A stretch of DNA of 61,413 nt, taken from positions 1 to 61,413 of the forward strand of contig NZ_JAJCIA010000024.1 in NCBI RefSeq assembly GCF_020554845.1. The letters are read 5' to 3'. Within the stretch, counting starts at the first letter, position 1, and the number at the start of each line of letters is the position of its first letter. A program made the position numbers and the translations under genes. The DNA is from Blautia faecis (GTDB lineage: Bacteria; Bacillota; Clostridia; Lachnospirales; Lachnospiraceae). Below, in pieces: positions 42,182 through 51,224 of the stretch. The notes under the pieces were generated by a model that was given only the letters and a program-made list of their open reading frames with translations, was not told where the DNA came from and did not search any database.

Positions 42182-45100
42182 TCAGATTCCCTTAAATACA
42201 AATGAAAACTCCATAGGCTTACTTGTATCCAGCAGATATTCTTCCTGGGTTCTTGCTCCCCAGCTGTCGTCTCCGGCAATTCCCATCTGGCCTTTTGCCA
42301 CGCGCACTACTGTATAATGAATCTGGGGCAGCTCATATGGATGCATTGCATTTTCCATCTCGTGAGGTGTGTATGGCAGGGCAGAGAACATCATCGGGCC
42401 ATTTTCTTTATCCATCTCAAAAAGCATTCCTCTGCCTTTCCGGTCTGTGATTTTCGCCCATCTGACCTCTTCCTTGGCACCGCATTCCTGTGGAACCATA
42501 TATCTTGCCACATTATCTTTTACCATATTGTCGTAGATTCCAAGCTTTGCACCTTTCTTACGGTCTGCATAGGTCTCAGCTTCTCCAAGTCCATACCAGG
42601 ATACATGGTCATAATCTGCATTAAACTTGAAAATCACACCAAATTCCGGCATATCGCCAAGCTCCTTCACCGGATCATAGGAAAGTGTGGTACGAATTCT
42701 TCCATCTCCGAAAACTTCATAAGCAAGTGTACACTCAGCCGCCGGAACAGTTGGAAGAAAATAGGTATAGGATACCTTTACGGAATGCTCTTTTTCCTCT
42801 ACCTTTGGTACATTTCCAGGTCCATATGCCGCTCCGCGGTAATCCTTATGGTTTACATACATGCTGGCAAGCTTCCACTGTCCATATCGCATTGCCATCA
42901 GATTTCCACAGTCATTGTCTGTTGGTGCACGCCAGAAATTAGGCTTCGGAATTGCCTCGATCATTTCTTTTCCTGCATATTTATAGGAAACAAGACCACC
43001 GTTCAATACGGAGAAAAGCACCTCAAATTCCGCTCCGCGCACGCCAATATTATGGGTACTATGAATTACCTCCAGATGCTCTGTGCAAGGCTTCACAGCT
43101 GTTTCCACCTGGTAAACATACTGTCCAAAGGCAACCTCATGACCTGCTTTCGCCCATGGCATATCCTCTTTCAAATGGAAAGAAACCGTTACCGTGTACT
43201 CACCTGCTTTCTCCTCCTTCTTAAATGGAAGAGCATATTCCATCTGGCTCAAAGGAGCCACTGCTGTATCCAGTACTTCTGTATGAATTATGTTTCCATC
43301 CTTCTGAAGGGTTACTCTGCATTCAAATGTGTCCGTATTTACAAACAGATTTTTGTTGATCACATTCACTGAATCAGCACTTACCTGTGCGGTAATATTC
43401 TGATAATTAAATTTCACTTCCTGCATCTTCGGAGACGCATCACGATTTCCACCATATGCAATACCATTTCCACTGAAATTATAATCAGTAGGACGCTCGC
43501 CAAAATCTCCGCCATATGCCTGGAACTCTTTTCCATAACGGTCTTTTTTGTAAATAGACTGATCGATATAATCCCAGATAAAGCCACCCTGATATTTCGG
43601 CTCTGTATCTGTCAGATCTGTATATTTATGCATGGCACCGCAGGAATTTCCCATGGCATGGGTATACTCACAGCAGATAAAGGGCTTGGAATCATCTTTT
43701 GCAAGAAACTCTTTAATTGCTTCCACAGATGGATACATCTGGCTTTCCATATCGCTGGTAGCGTTATATCTGCGGTCATGGCAGACACCTTCATAATGTA
43801 CCAGACGGGTAGGATCTGCATTTCTAAAGAGCTGGGACATTTCAAAAATATCCTTACCACCGAAGGACTCATTTCCACAGGACCAGATCAGGATTGCAGG
43901 ATGGTTCTTATCTCTCTGATACATGGAATTGGCGCGGTCTAACATCATAGACTGCCATTCCGGCTTATCATGTGGAACCACGTAAGTATAGTCTTTCGTA
44001 AATTCCGCTGTATCCCAGGAGCCGTGACTTTCCAGGTTGGTCTCATCGATCATGTAAATTCCAAACTCATCACAAAGCTGGTAGATCAGAGAAGCATCCG
44101 GATAATGACAGGTTCGGATGGCATTGATGTTATTCTGCTTCATGATGGTCAGATCCTTGCGGAGCTCTGCTTCGGATACACATCTTCCTGTTATGGAACT
44201 GAATTCATGACGGTTCACACCTTTAAATACAATTCGTTTTCCATTTAAAGTCATAATTCCATCTTTCATTTCAAATCGGCGGAAACCGACTTTCTGAGGG
44301 ATCACTTCCTGAAGAATACCATTCTCATCGAAAACCTCCATGACCAAATCGTAGAGCTGGGGATCTTCTGCACTCCAGAGAATCGGATTCTCCACCGTCC
44401 AGCTAAAAGTATCAGCAACACCTTTCTGAACGGTTCTGCCAGTAGCTTCAGCGGCTGCATCTTTTCCGTTCCTGTCACTTCCTGTATTTGCTGCATTTTC
44501 GCCTAAGCTCTTATTTTCCTCCAATATGGTCTGTCCTTTTTTTGACAGAACAATATGTACGTTTCCCTTTCCCCAGGTGCTGGTCTTGACTTCAAACCGG
44601 GCTTTCTTAAGGCTCTCATCCGGGATTGCACGGATCTGGAGATCATACACATGCACACCCGGTACTGTATAAAGATAAACCTCCCGGTAAATTCCGGAGA
44701 AGCGATAGAAATCCTGATCCTCGCACCAGCTGCTGGCTGTCCACTTGAACACCTGAGCTGCCAGCTTATTTTCCCCTTCTTTCACATAATCGGTGAGTTC
44801 AAATTCTGACGGGGTAAAAGAATCTTCACTATATCCTACAAACTGGCCATTCAGCCAGAGAGCGATTCCACTTTCTGCACCCTGGAAGGAAATAAAAAGA
44901 CGTTTTCCTTTCATCTGTTCCGGCACTGTGAAATATTTCACATAGCTTGCCACAGGATTGAAATGCTCCGGAATCTTCCCTGGGTGAATATCCTCGTGTC
45001 CTTCCCATGGATACTGCACATTGGCATACTGAGGTGCATCGTAGCCCTCCATCTGGATATGGGCCGGCACACGGATGTCATCCCAGTCTTTGCAGGAATA

Positions 45101-45307
45101 ATCTTCTCTCTCGAAGCCTTTTATGGTATTTCCGTAATTGCGGGCATAATGGAATTTCCAGATTCCATTTAAGCTGTGGCGGTAAGAAGTCTCACCTGTG
45201 GAAGCCTCTTCCACGTTTGCATAAGTGATATGATCGGAGTGCGCCTCCATTCTTCCGTCTTTAAAATACTCGGGATTCTTAACTAATGAATAATCAAATT
45301 CCTTCAT
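42182..45307 (-). CDS. lacZ: GH2 beta-galactosidase (LacZ type)
   Basis: 1041 residues from ATG 45305-45307, which has AAAGGA seven bases upstream. Classic five-domain LacZ layout: sugar-binding domain, immunoglobulin-like domain, TIM barrel, and the C-terminal large beta domain. Acid/base E480 in WSCGNES, nucleophile E547 in CCEYTHAMGNS, and the RTCHYPDASLIYQLCDEFGIYMIDE signature. About 35 residues rich in N, G, A and D (265-300) form an unusual linker in the second domain. No signal peptide, so cytoplasmic. Own promoter and upstream terminator, next to the sugar ABC genes. Confidence 0.95.
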   Translation of the reverse strand: MKEFDYSLVKNPEYFKDGRMEAHSDHITYANVEEASTGETSYRHSLNGIWKFHYARNYGNTIKGFEREDYSCKDWDDIRVPAHIQMEGYDAPQYANVQYPWEGHEDIHPGKIPEHFNPVASYVKYFTVPEQMKGKRLFISFQGAESGIALWLNGQFVGYSEDSFTPSEFELTDYVKEGENKLAAQVFKWTASSWCEDQDFYRFSGIYREVYLYTVPGVHVYDLQIRAIPDESLKKARFEVKTSTWGKGNVHIVLSKKGQTILEENKSLGENAANTGSDRNGKDAAAEATGRTVQKGVADTFSWTVENPILWSAEDPQLYDLVMEVFDENGILQEVIPQKVGFRRFEMKDGIMTLNGKRIVFKGVNRHEFSSITGRCVSEAELRKDLTIMKQNNINAIRTCHYPDASLIYQLCDEFGIYMIDETNLESHGSWDTAEFTKDYTYVVPHDKPEWQSMMLDRANSMYQRDKNHPAILIWSCGNESFGGKDIFEMSQLFRNADPTRLVHYEGVCHDRRYNATSDMESQMYPSVEAIKEFLAKDDSKPFICCEYTHAMGNSCGAMHKYTDLTDTEPKYQGGFIWDYIDQSIYKKDRYGKEFQAYGGDFGERPTDYNFSGNGIAYGGNRDASPKMQEVKFNYQNITAQVSADSVNVINKNLFVNTDTFECRVTLQKDGNIIHTEVLDTAVAPLSQMEYALPFKKEEKAGEYTVTVSFHLKEDMPWAKAGHEVAFGQYVYQVETAVKPCTEHLEVIHSTHNIGVRGAEFEVLFSVLNGGLVSYKYAGKEMIEAIPKPNFWRAPTDNDCGNLMAMRYGQWKLASMYVNHKDYRGAAYGPGNVPKVEEKEHSVKVSYTYFLPTVPAAECTLAYEVFGDGRIRTTLSYDPVKELGDMPEFGVIFKFNADYDHVSWYGLGEAETYADRKKGAKLGIYDNMVKDNVARYMVPQECGAKEEVRWAKITDRKGRGMLFEMDKENGPMMFSALPYTPHEMENAMHPYELPQIHYTVVRVAKGQMGIAGDDSWGARTQEEYLLDTSKPMEFSFVFKGI

Positions 45308-45322
45308 ATATAATCCTTTCTC

Positions 45323-45350
45323 GATACTGTTCACTGGTAACAACAGTAAC
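45323..45350. repeat. GTTACTG-family repeat upstream of GH2
   Basis: GATACTGTTCACTGGTAAC followed by AACAGTAAC; the outer arms are the same as the other copies. It lies just upstream of the GH2 ribosome site, in the 5' leader. Confidence 0.55.
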
Positions 45351-45404
45351 CCTCTCTCTAAACGTTGCGGGCAATATTTTCCAGATGCCCTGTACTGGTT
45401 TTAT

Positions 45405-45433
45405 TATAGTAATATAAACTTTCTATTTCCATG
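45405..45433 (-). promoter_or_regulatory. Candidate promoter of the beta-galactosidase unit
   Basis: A minus-strand TATAAT lies in the ACTATAATAAAA stretch near 45405-45412, and TGGAAA sits 17 bases upstream. This gives a leader of about 95 bases that includes the GTTACTG-family repeat. Moderate quality only. Confidence 0.4.
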
Positions 45434-45489
45434 GAATTTTTACAGAACAATATATAAAAATCGTCCATAGATTGCGTATCCATGTTCAG

Positions 45490-45523
45490 AAAAAAGGGCG
45501 CCGCAAATAAATCGCAGCACCCT
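45490..45523 (-). terminator. Terminator after the galactoside importer operon
   Basis: AAGGGTGCTGC and GCGGCGCCCTT (minus sense) form an 11-bp stem with two G-U type positions around a short AT loop, followed by six T. It separates the ABC genes from the GH2 gene. Confidence 0.85.
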
Positions 45524-45536
45524 TAGATTTTCAAAC

Positions 45537-46373
45537 TTATTTCACCGCACCGGTGATACCTTCTGCAAACTGCTTCTGCAGAACGAAGAATACAACCATG
45601 GTCGGAATGGAACAGAATAATACGCCGCACATCAGCATACCGTAATCGGTTACATAGCCTGTGATCAGGTTGGCGATCAGCATTGGCATTGTGATGGCTT
45701 TGTTATCTGTCATAATTACCTTCGGCCACAGGTATGCATTCCAGGCATTCATAAAGGTAATAACAGCGGCTGCCGCGTAGGTGGATTTCATGGTTGGAAT
45801 AAACATCTGGAAAAAGATTCTCACTTCGCTTAAGCCGTCAATTCGTGCTGCTTCGATAATATCTACTGGAAAAGCTCTTGCATTCTGTCGGAACATCATG
45901 ATCATAAATGGTGTGGAAATGATCGGAAGGATAAATCCGATGGATGTATTCAGAAGCTTCGCTTTTGAGAACATCTTAAACAACGGAACCATAGTAGCAA
46001 CCTGAGGAACCATCATGGCAAGAAGGAGAATGGAAAACAATTTGTCTTTTCCTTTGTCATGATATACTTCGAATCCGTATCCGGCGATGGAACAGATCAG
46101 AAGGCAGATCACTGTAGTCAGGATTGCATAGAAGAAGGAGTTTCCAAGTGCTCTCCAAAGTGGCTGCTGGGATGTCAGGTTCTTAAAGTTCTCCATGAAA
46201 TAGCTTCCCGGAATAATACGTCCGCGTGATACATCCGTGGAAGTATTCGTAGCTGCTGAAATCATCCAGTATAGCGGGAAAACGGAGAAAAATGATACAA
46301 TGATCAGAAAAATGTATGTAGGAATCAATCTTCTCTGGATTGCGGATTTGTTTTTCTTAGTCACGAGTATCAC
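45537..46373 (-). CDS. Sugar ABC transporter permease (MalG/LacG type)
   Basis: A 278-residue permease with six helices and the coupling loop IIEAARIDGLSEVRIFFQMFIPTMKS typical of MalG-type subunits of CUT1 importers. The ORF begins with GTG at 46371-46373; a second in-frame GTG at 46362-46364 is better placed behind GTAGGTG, so the true N-terminus may be three residues shorter. It overlaps the stop of the MalF-type gene by 17 bases. Galactoside specificity is suggested by the neighbouring galactosidases only. Confidence 0.92.
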   Translation of the reverse strand: MILVTKKNKSAIQRRLIPTYIFLIIVSFFSVFPLYWMISAATNTSTDVSRGRIIPGSYFMENFKNLTSQQPLWRALGNSFFYAILTTVICLLICSIAGYGFEVYHDKGKDKLFSILLLAMMVPQVATMVPLFKMFSKAKLLNTSIGFILPIISTPFMIMMFRQNARAFPVDIIEAARIDGLSEVRIFFQMFIPTMKSTYAAAAVITFMNAWNAYLWPKVIMTDNKAITMPMLIANLITGYVTDYGMLMCGVLFCSIPTMVVFFVLQKQFAEGITGAVK

Positions 46374-47256
46374 CTACTTTCAAGTTGATAAATGCCAGAA
46401 CCGCTACCATAACAAAGATGATAAAGGACATTGCTGCTGCATATCCGAAGTTCGGCACGTTGACAAAACAGGTATTATAAACATAATGTGACATTGTGAT
46501 GGTTGAGTTTGCAGGGCCACCCTTTGTCAGGTTCATGGACTCATCAAACAGCTGTAAGGTACCGTTGATGGACATGATGAAGGTCATGATAATAGTGGGC
46601 TTCAGAAGCGGTACTGTAATCTTCCAGAAGGTTTTCCATCCGTTTGCACCATCGATCTTCGCTGCCTCATAAACAGAATATTCGATATTCTGAAGTCCTG
46701 CCAGATAGAATACCATGTTGTATCCGGTCCATCTCCAGATCAAGGCGATGATAATAACAATCTTCGCACTGGTGGAGTTTCCAAGGAAATTATATCCTGT
46801 GGAGAGAATTCCCATTTTCATCAGAACACTGTTGATCAGACCGTCTGTTGCAAACATGGAACGGAAGATCAGTGAATAGGAAACCAGGGAAGTTGCACAT
46901 GGAAGAAATACACATGTACGGAAAAAACCTTTGAACTTCAGGTCTTTGTTGTTCAGAAGCTGTGCAAGCAGAATCGCAAGAATCAGCATGATCGGAACCT
47001 GAATGATCAGATACAGGAATGTGTTGCCAATGGACTGCTGGAACACTTTATCTGCAAGGATACGTTTGTAGTTACTGAAGATTGGATCTGCAAAACGCAT
47101 ATTTGCGCCGGCACCTGTCTGCAGGGAAATGATAAATGCCCGGATCATTGGATAAAAGCTCATGATGGCGATCATGATAGAAGCTGGTGCCAGGAATATC
47201 CATCCGGCAGCTTTCTGCTTCGCAGCCAGTGTCATACCTTTTTTCTTGGAATTCAC
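46357..47256 (-). CDS. Sugar ABC transporter permease (MalF/LacF type)
   Basis: 299 residues from GTG 47254-47256, eight bases after AAAGGAGG. The frame opens six codons earlier at a TTG that overlaps the ribosome site itself and is unlikely to be used. Six helices, with the coupling loop YEAAKIDGANGWKTFWKITVPLLKPT. Partner of the MalG-type gene, with which it overlaps. The ATPase (MsmK type) is not encoded nearby, as is common for CUT1 systems that share a genome-wide ATPase. Confidence 0.92.
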   Translation of the reverse strand: MNSKKKGMTLAAKQKAAGWIFLAPASIMIAIMSFYPMIRAFIISLQTGAGANMRFADPIFSNYKRILADKVFQQSIGNTFLYLIIQVPIMLILAILLAQLLNNKDLKFKGFFRTCVFLPCATSLVSYSLIFRSMFATDGLINSVLMKMGILSTGYNFLGNSTSAKIVIIIALIWRWTGYNMVFYLAGLQNIEYSVYEAAKIDGANGWKTFWKITVPLLKPTIIMTFIMSINGTLQLFDESMNLTKGGPANSTITMSHYVYNTCFVNVPNFGYAAAMSFIIFVMVAVLAFINLKVGDTRD

Positions 47257-47298
47257 AGGAACTCCTCCTTTCAAGCCTATATATACTGCAACTTTTCC

Positions 47299-47370
47299 AT
47301 CTAACAGCTGTACCAGTGAGCAAAATGTTTTTATGTGACTTCCTTTTGCTCAGCCGTACAACTGTTAGAT
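47299..47370 (-). other. Long near-perfect hairpin in the receptor-permease gap
   Basis: ATCTAACAG, TGTAC and TGAGCAAAA on one side pair with TTTTGCTCA, GTACA and CTGTTAGAT on the other (about 23 pairs in three blocks) around a 15-base loop. A second hairpin is at 47415-47437 (GGAGGACT with AGTCCCCC), followed by GTTTTC in the minus sense. Together they probably act as a partial terminator and mRNA stabiliser giving excess receptor. Confidence 0.6.
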
Positions 47371-47489
47371 AGGCGCCTGTATGGAGTAACAGGCATTTTC
47401 TTTGAACAGAAAACGGAGGACTACTTAGCAGTCCCCCGCCTCCTAATAATTAATTCCTATTTAATTTCAATTACTTGTCCCGGACAGGA

Positions 47490-48776
47490 TTACTCAGTCA
47501 TCTTGAATGCCAGTGTATCCTGTGCTTCCTGAAGAGCGTCTTCCTTAGCTGTTCCGTTTACGATATTAACAACAGCTGTGTTTACGCACTCTCTTGCCTC
47601 ATAGTGATATGGAGTCTTTGTGAACTCCGGAATATGAGAAGAGTACTCTACGATTGTTGAGAAAATCGGCTGTCCGCCAAAGAACTCGTTTGGCTCGTTG
47701 TAAACATCAGACTCACCAGCTGGCAGATAGCAGGAGATAGCACCTGTCTCAGGAAGGATTGCATCATAGAAGTCTGTGCTGGAGCCAAATGTGCTTGCAA
47801 GGAAGTCCTCAGCAAGCTCTACGTTCTTGCAGTTAGAGGTAATATACCAGGAAGATCCACCGTTGTTTGCATAATTTGTAGCTGTGTCAACACCGTCAAC
47901 CTTAGGCATTGTGGTGATTCCCCATAAGCCTTTCTGATCCTCAGTGGACATCAGAGTAGCTGTGATCCAGTTACCATTTACAACACCAGCAGCCTCACCG
48001 CTTGTGATGGTTGCAATGTACTCATCCCAGTTGTTTACAAGCTTCACAACGTCGTTCTGAACCAGCTCTGTGTAAAGATCGATACATTTCTCAGCGGTCT
48101 CATTGCCAACAATGTAAGCTTCGCCGTCTTCGTTAACGAAGTTCGCACCACAGGACTGGATCATCATCATAAGGGTATCTCCGCCTGTTGCTTCGCTTGT
48201 AAGAAGGTATTTGCCGGTCTTCTCGTGAATATCTTTACCGATTTCTTCGAATTTGGACCATGTGATGTCTGTAAGGTCATCCAGTGTATATCCTGCTTCT
48301 TCAAGGATATCGGTACGGTAGCAGGCGATAACAGCACCGTTATCAAACGGAACACCGTAATGTGTATCATCTACCATAGAATAGGACTGTTTCAGAGCTC
48401 CGAAATCATCCCAGTTAATATTCATATCTTTCAAATCTGTGAAAGCATCCGGATAAGCTTTCAGGAATTTCTGATAGCTGTTATCCTGCATGAGAACGAT
48501 ATCCGGAAGTGTGCTGTAGTCACCAGCGTTAGCTGCTGTAGTAAGCTTGGTCTGGCAGTCATCAGAAGATGTCTCGATGATATCTACTGAAAAGCCTTCA
48601 TGATCTGCTGCATACTGGTCAGCTGCGATCTGCATGGACTTGATATTGAAGTTCTGGTCCCATGCCCATACGGTTAATGTGTTGTCGTTGTCCTCTGCAG
48701 ATACAACTGTTGCTCCTGCTGCCATGGAAGCTACCATTGCACCTGTAAGTAATACGGTAAGTACTTTTTTCTTCAT
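47490..48776 (-). CDS. Sugar-binding protein (SBP family 1)
   Basis: A 428-residue extracellular solute-binding protein of the CUT1 class. Sec signal MKKKVLTVLLTGAMVASMAAGATVVSA, no cysteine. The SBP_bac_1 features NTLTVWAWDQNFNIKSMQIAADQYA at the start and the WYITSNCKNVELAEDFLASTFGS near the end are typical. First gene of the importer operon; with galactosidases downstream, a galactoside ligand is likely but unproven. AraC-like sites precede it, and the AraC gene lies just upstream on the same strand. Confidence 0.92.
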   Translation of the reverse strand: MKKKVLTVLLTGAMVASMAAGATVVSAEDNDNTLTVWAWDQNFNIKSMQIAADQYAADHEGFSVDIIETSSDDCQTKLTTAANAGDYSTLPDIVLMQDNSYQKFLKAYPDAFTDLKDMNINWDDFGALKQSYSMVDDTHYGVPFDNGAVIACYRTDILEEAGYTLDDLTDITWSKFEEIGKDIHEKTGKYLLTSEATGGDTLMMMIQSCGANFVNEDGEAYIVGNETAEKCIDLYTELVQNDVVKLVNNWDEYIATITSGEAAGVVNGNWITATLMSTEDQKGLWGITTMPKVDGVDTATNYANNGGSSWYITSNCKNVELAEDFLASTFGSSTDFYDAILPETGAISCYLPAGESDVYNEPNEFFGGQPIFSTIVEYSSHIPEFTKTPYHYEARECVNTAVVNIVNGTAKEDALQEAQDTLAFKMTE

Positions 48777-48823
48777 AGAAATATCCTCCCTTAAAATTGT
48801 TTCTCTGTATTTCTTATGAATGT

Positions 48824-48856
48824 ATTATACCATACGCATATGGGGTGATGTATGCA
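48824..48856 (-). promoter_or_regulatory. Activator-type promoter of the sugar importer
   Basis: A minus-strand TATAAT (48824-48829) has no matching -35 box. Instead two direct repeats TGCATAC (48850-48856) and TGCGTAT (48832-48838) lie 18 bases apart, the second touching the -10 region. This is the usual arrangement for an AraC activator, which is encoded next to it. Confidence 0.45.
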
Positions 48857-49063
48857 ATACCGCCCATATAATGTGCATTTTCAACCATTATGCTCGTTTT
48901 TTTCTTTTTCATGTTTCGTTCATTTTTTCACAATTTTTCGTCATGTTCACGAAGCGTGTGGTTTTTTTTCACTAATGTACACATGTTTTATTTGATTTTC
49001 TGTACTTTTTCACAAACTTTATATGTATATTTTGTGAACTATTCACATTCTTTTATTTTACTT

Positions 49064-49576
49064 CTATGCAAAAAAGACTTTCTGAGGATACCTGGTTTTC
49101 AGGGTATGTAGCATTTCTTCTGTAAGATCCAGAAGTAATTTGATCTTACGTCCGTCTTCCTTAATGATCATTGTGTAATAGGGAGTATCTTCTTCATAGG
49201 AAGTATAATCGTACTTCTTTAAGTGCTCTGTTCCACCGTTCTTTTTGTACTTGGCCACTGAATCATGCCAGTGAGGGGCTACCACCTCCAGCTGCCGGAG
49301 ATCCAGCTCATGGGCTGTCTTACGGTATTTGTTTCCATAAATCACATCTATGGTAAGCTGTTCATTTTCCATTATGTATTCATAATCCCGCTGGCAAAAG
49401 ATCCCGTAAATAAAATAAAGACCTGCCAGGCAAAAACCAGCCAGCATAAAGGCCTGGGATATGGTAATTCCCATAACCACAAACACTACGGCAAAAAATA
49501 CCATGGTCTTTTTTAATGCTCCGGAAAGCTTTTTTTTCTTTCTGGTCACCTGTTCTACTATTTTATAATCGTACAT
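49064..49576 (-). CDS. Membrane-anchored protein, unknown function
   Basis: A 170-residue protein from ATG 49574-49576, with GGAGG nine bases upstream (the frame extends ten codons into the AraC gene). Two hydrophobic helices follow a basic KKKKLSGALKK stretch (about 35-75). The C-terminal ~95 residues are soluble, beginning QRDYEYIMENEQLTIDVIYGNKYRK and containing DLRQLEVVAPHW. It resembles the DUF6106-type small Firmicute membrane proteins from memory, with low certainty. Starts one base after the AraC stop, so it is coupled to it. Role unknown; a sensor or accessory to the importer is possible. Confidence 0.65.
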   Translation of the reverse strand: MYDYKIVEQVTRKKKKLSGALKKTMVFFAVVFVVMGITISQAFMLAGFCLAGLYFIYGIFCQRDYEYIMENEQLTIDVIYGNKYRKTAHELDLRQLEVVAPHWHDSVAKYKKNGGTEHLKKYDYTSYEEDTPYYTMIIKEDGRKIKLLLDLTEEMLHTLKTRYPQKVFFA

Positions 49577-49577
49577 T

Positions 49578-50510
49578 CTACCATCCCTCCTCTGAATGAA
49601 TATCAAATTTCAAGAGCTGCTGTTCGTAATTTTCCGGGCGTTTCCGCCACTCTGCCGGCGACATTCCCATCAGCTGGCGAAAGTTCCGGTTAAATGTGGA
49701 ATTGGTTGTAAAACCGCATTTGTAGGCAATATCTGCGATAGACTCATCTGTCTTTTTCAGGATCTCGCAGGCAGTCTGAATCCTTACTTTGTTAATATAT
49801 TCCAGAGGGCTCATGTGCATATAGGAGGTAAACACCCTGCGAAAATGAGTCTCACTGATATGACAGGCTTTTGCCAGATCACCAATTCGGATATCCTCCA
49901 TATAACATTGTGAAATATAGTCGATGGCCCTGGAGATCATATTGGTGATTTTTCCTTTTTCCTCAATATTTTCTTCAGCAGAGGAACGGTTCATTCTTGC
50001 CACTTCCGCAAGCAGTGCCAATAATATCCCATTTGCTTCTTCCAGGTAAAACTCATCACTGGCACGCATGATTTCCAGTATCTTGATTATTTTGTTGGAA
50101 AGGCTTTTATATTCTGATTCTTTCAGGCAAAGTGCTTTTGAATAAATACGCTGGATCATTTTTTCTGCCCTGAGGGGCGTTCCTGCTGCCACCTGGAGAA
50201 AACCTTCCACATCGATAAACAGATATTCCCATTTGCTGATATTTCCCACATCGCTGGTGGTCGTATGGGGAAAGTTTGGTGGAATAATGGTAAATTCCCG
50301 CCCTGCAAAGCGTACAGGCTCTTCTCCTAACACCAGCTCTCCTTCGCCACTGTAGCAGAAACCGATCTCCAGATAGTTATGAAAGTGAAGGTAATCCACA
50401 TCCCTTCCATAATTCTGCACCCACTTTTCACCAAGAAGTGCCAGAATGGGGATTCCATCCTGCATCTGGTAATAGCGGAATTCCATTTTCATTTTTCGTT
50501 TTTTCGCCAT
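49578..50510 (-). CDS. AraC family transcriptional regulator of the sugar importer
   Basis: 310 residues from ATG 50508-50510, with AGGAGACTAC before it. The N-terminal cupin (DVDYLHFHNYLEIGFCYSGEGELV, then FTIIPPNFPHTT) likely binds a sugar. The C-terminal AraC domain has two helix-turn-helix units (IRIGDLAKACHISETHFRRVF and SIADIAYKCGFTTNSTFNRNFRQLMGMSPAEWRKR). It is the first gene before the membrane protein and the sugar importer, so it most likely controls them, probably through the direct repeats at 48832-48856. MsmR-like in layout. Confidence 0.9.
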   Translation of the reverse strand: MAKKRKMKMEFRYYQMQDGIPILALLGEKWVQNYGRDVDYLHFHNYLEIGFCYSGEGELVLGEEPVRFAGREFTIIPPNFPHTTTSDVGNISKWEYLFIDVEGFLQVAAGTPLRAEKMIQRIYSKALCLKESEYKSLSNKIIKILEIMRASDEFYLEEANGILLALLAEVARMNRSSAEENIEEKGKITNMISRAIDYISQCYMEDIRIGDLAKACHISETHFRRVFTSYMHMSPLEYINKVRIQTACEILKKTDESIADIAYKCGFTTNSTFNRNFRQLMGMSPAEWRKRPENYEQQLLKFDIHSEEGW

Positions 50511-50627
50511 GTAGTCTCCTATAACAAAATTAAAAATATAGTTTTTTTTATCATACCACACTTTCCTTGTAAAAAGGGAATTTTTCTGCTATTCTCTTTT
50601 TAGATAAACGCAAAAAGGAGGATACTT

Positions 50628-51011
50628 ATGTCCCAAACCCAGATTTTATTATATAATTTTAAAGATGAGGATCGTCTTCGCCAGATCCGTAGATATTTGA
50701 ACCGACACAGAATCTCTGTCCGCATGGTACAGCAGCCAGAGTACCTGGAAAGTCTCGGATTTCTCTTCGAGATTCCTGGGTTTTCTAAGAATCCGGTATT
50801 TAACCTTGGAAAAAATTTTCAGGAAGAAATGATGGTGCTGAAGGATTTTTCCAGTGAGCAGCTGGATGAATTTCTGGCTTTCTTTAAGGAAAATGGCCTG
50901 CTGCCAGTGAACTTAAAAGCTATGCTTACACCGGTTACGGTTCACTGGGATTCTTTGAAGCTGCATGATGAGCTTATGAAAGAACATACGGAGATGTATT
51001 CACACAAATAA
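50628..51011 (+). CDS. DUF3783 domain protein
   Basis: A 127-residue cytoplasmic protein with the DUF3783 C-terminal half (MMVLKDFSSEQLDEFLAFFKENGL then LKAMLTPVTVHWDSLKLHDELMKEH). The N-terminal half is a small predicted alpha/beta segment (ILLYNFKDEDRLRQIRRYLNRHRISVRMV). AAAGGAGGA lies before the ATG. It stands alone between the AraC gene and the rhamnose-like importer. No function is established for this family. Confidence 0.8.
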   Translation: MSQTQILLYNFKDEDRLRQIRRYLNRHRISVRMVQQPEYLESLGFLFEIPGFSKNPVFNLGKNFQEEMMVLKDFSSEQLDEFLAFFKENGLLPVNLKAMLTPVTVHWDSLKLHDELMKEHTEMYSHK

Positions 51012-51091
51012 GCCAAATCAAGATCTGCTTTCTTGTCTGGATGAAGGCGCCGCAGCGGGCTACGGCAACCGAATTCGGGCAAAATGTACCG

Positions 51092-51148
51092 CAAAGTGTG
51101 CGTGCAGATTGCGGAAATAATTTTTCAGACACACTTTAGAGCGTATCT
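51092..51148. repeat. Degenerate copies of the AGAGCGTGTTTGAAAA repeat family
   Basis: GCAAAGTGTGCGTGCAGATTGCGG, then ATTTTTCAGACACACTTT match the right half of the family. These are followed by AGAGCGTATCTGAAAA, a left end in the wrong place. The region looks like two rearranged fragments. It lies between the DUF3783 stop and a terminator. Confidence 0.55.
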
Positions 51149-51164
51149 GAAAATCCAGGACGCG

Positions 51165-51196
51165 AAAAGGCCCTGCACTCGGCAGGGCCTTTTCTT
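51165..51196. terminator. Bidirectional terminator
   Basis: AAAAGGCCCTGC and GCAGGGCCTTTT form a stem with a four-base loop, with T-rich flanks on both strands. It ends both DUF3783 (plus) and the sugar receptor gene (minus). Confidence 0.9.
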
Positions 51197-51224
51197 TATT
51201 ACCATCTAATCTTAAACGGTCTGA

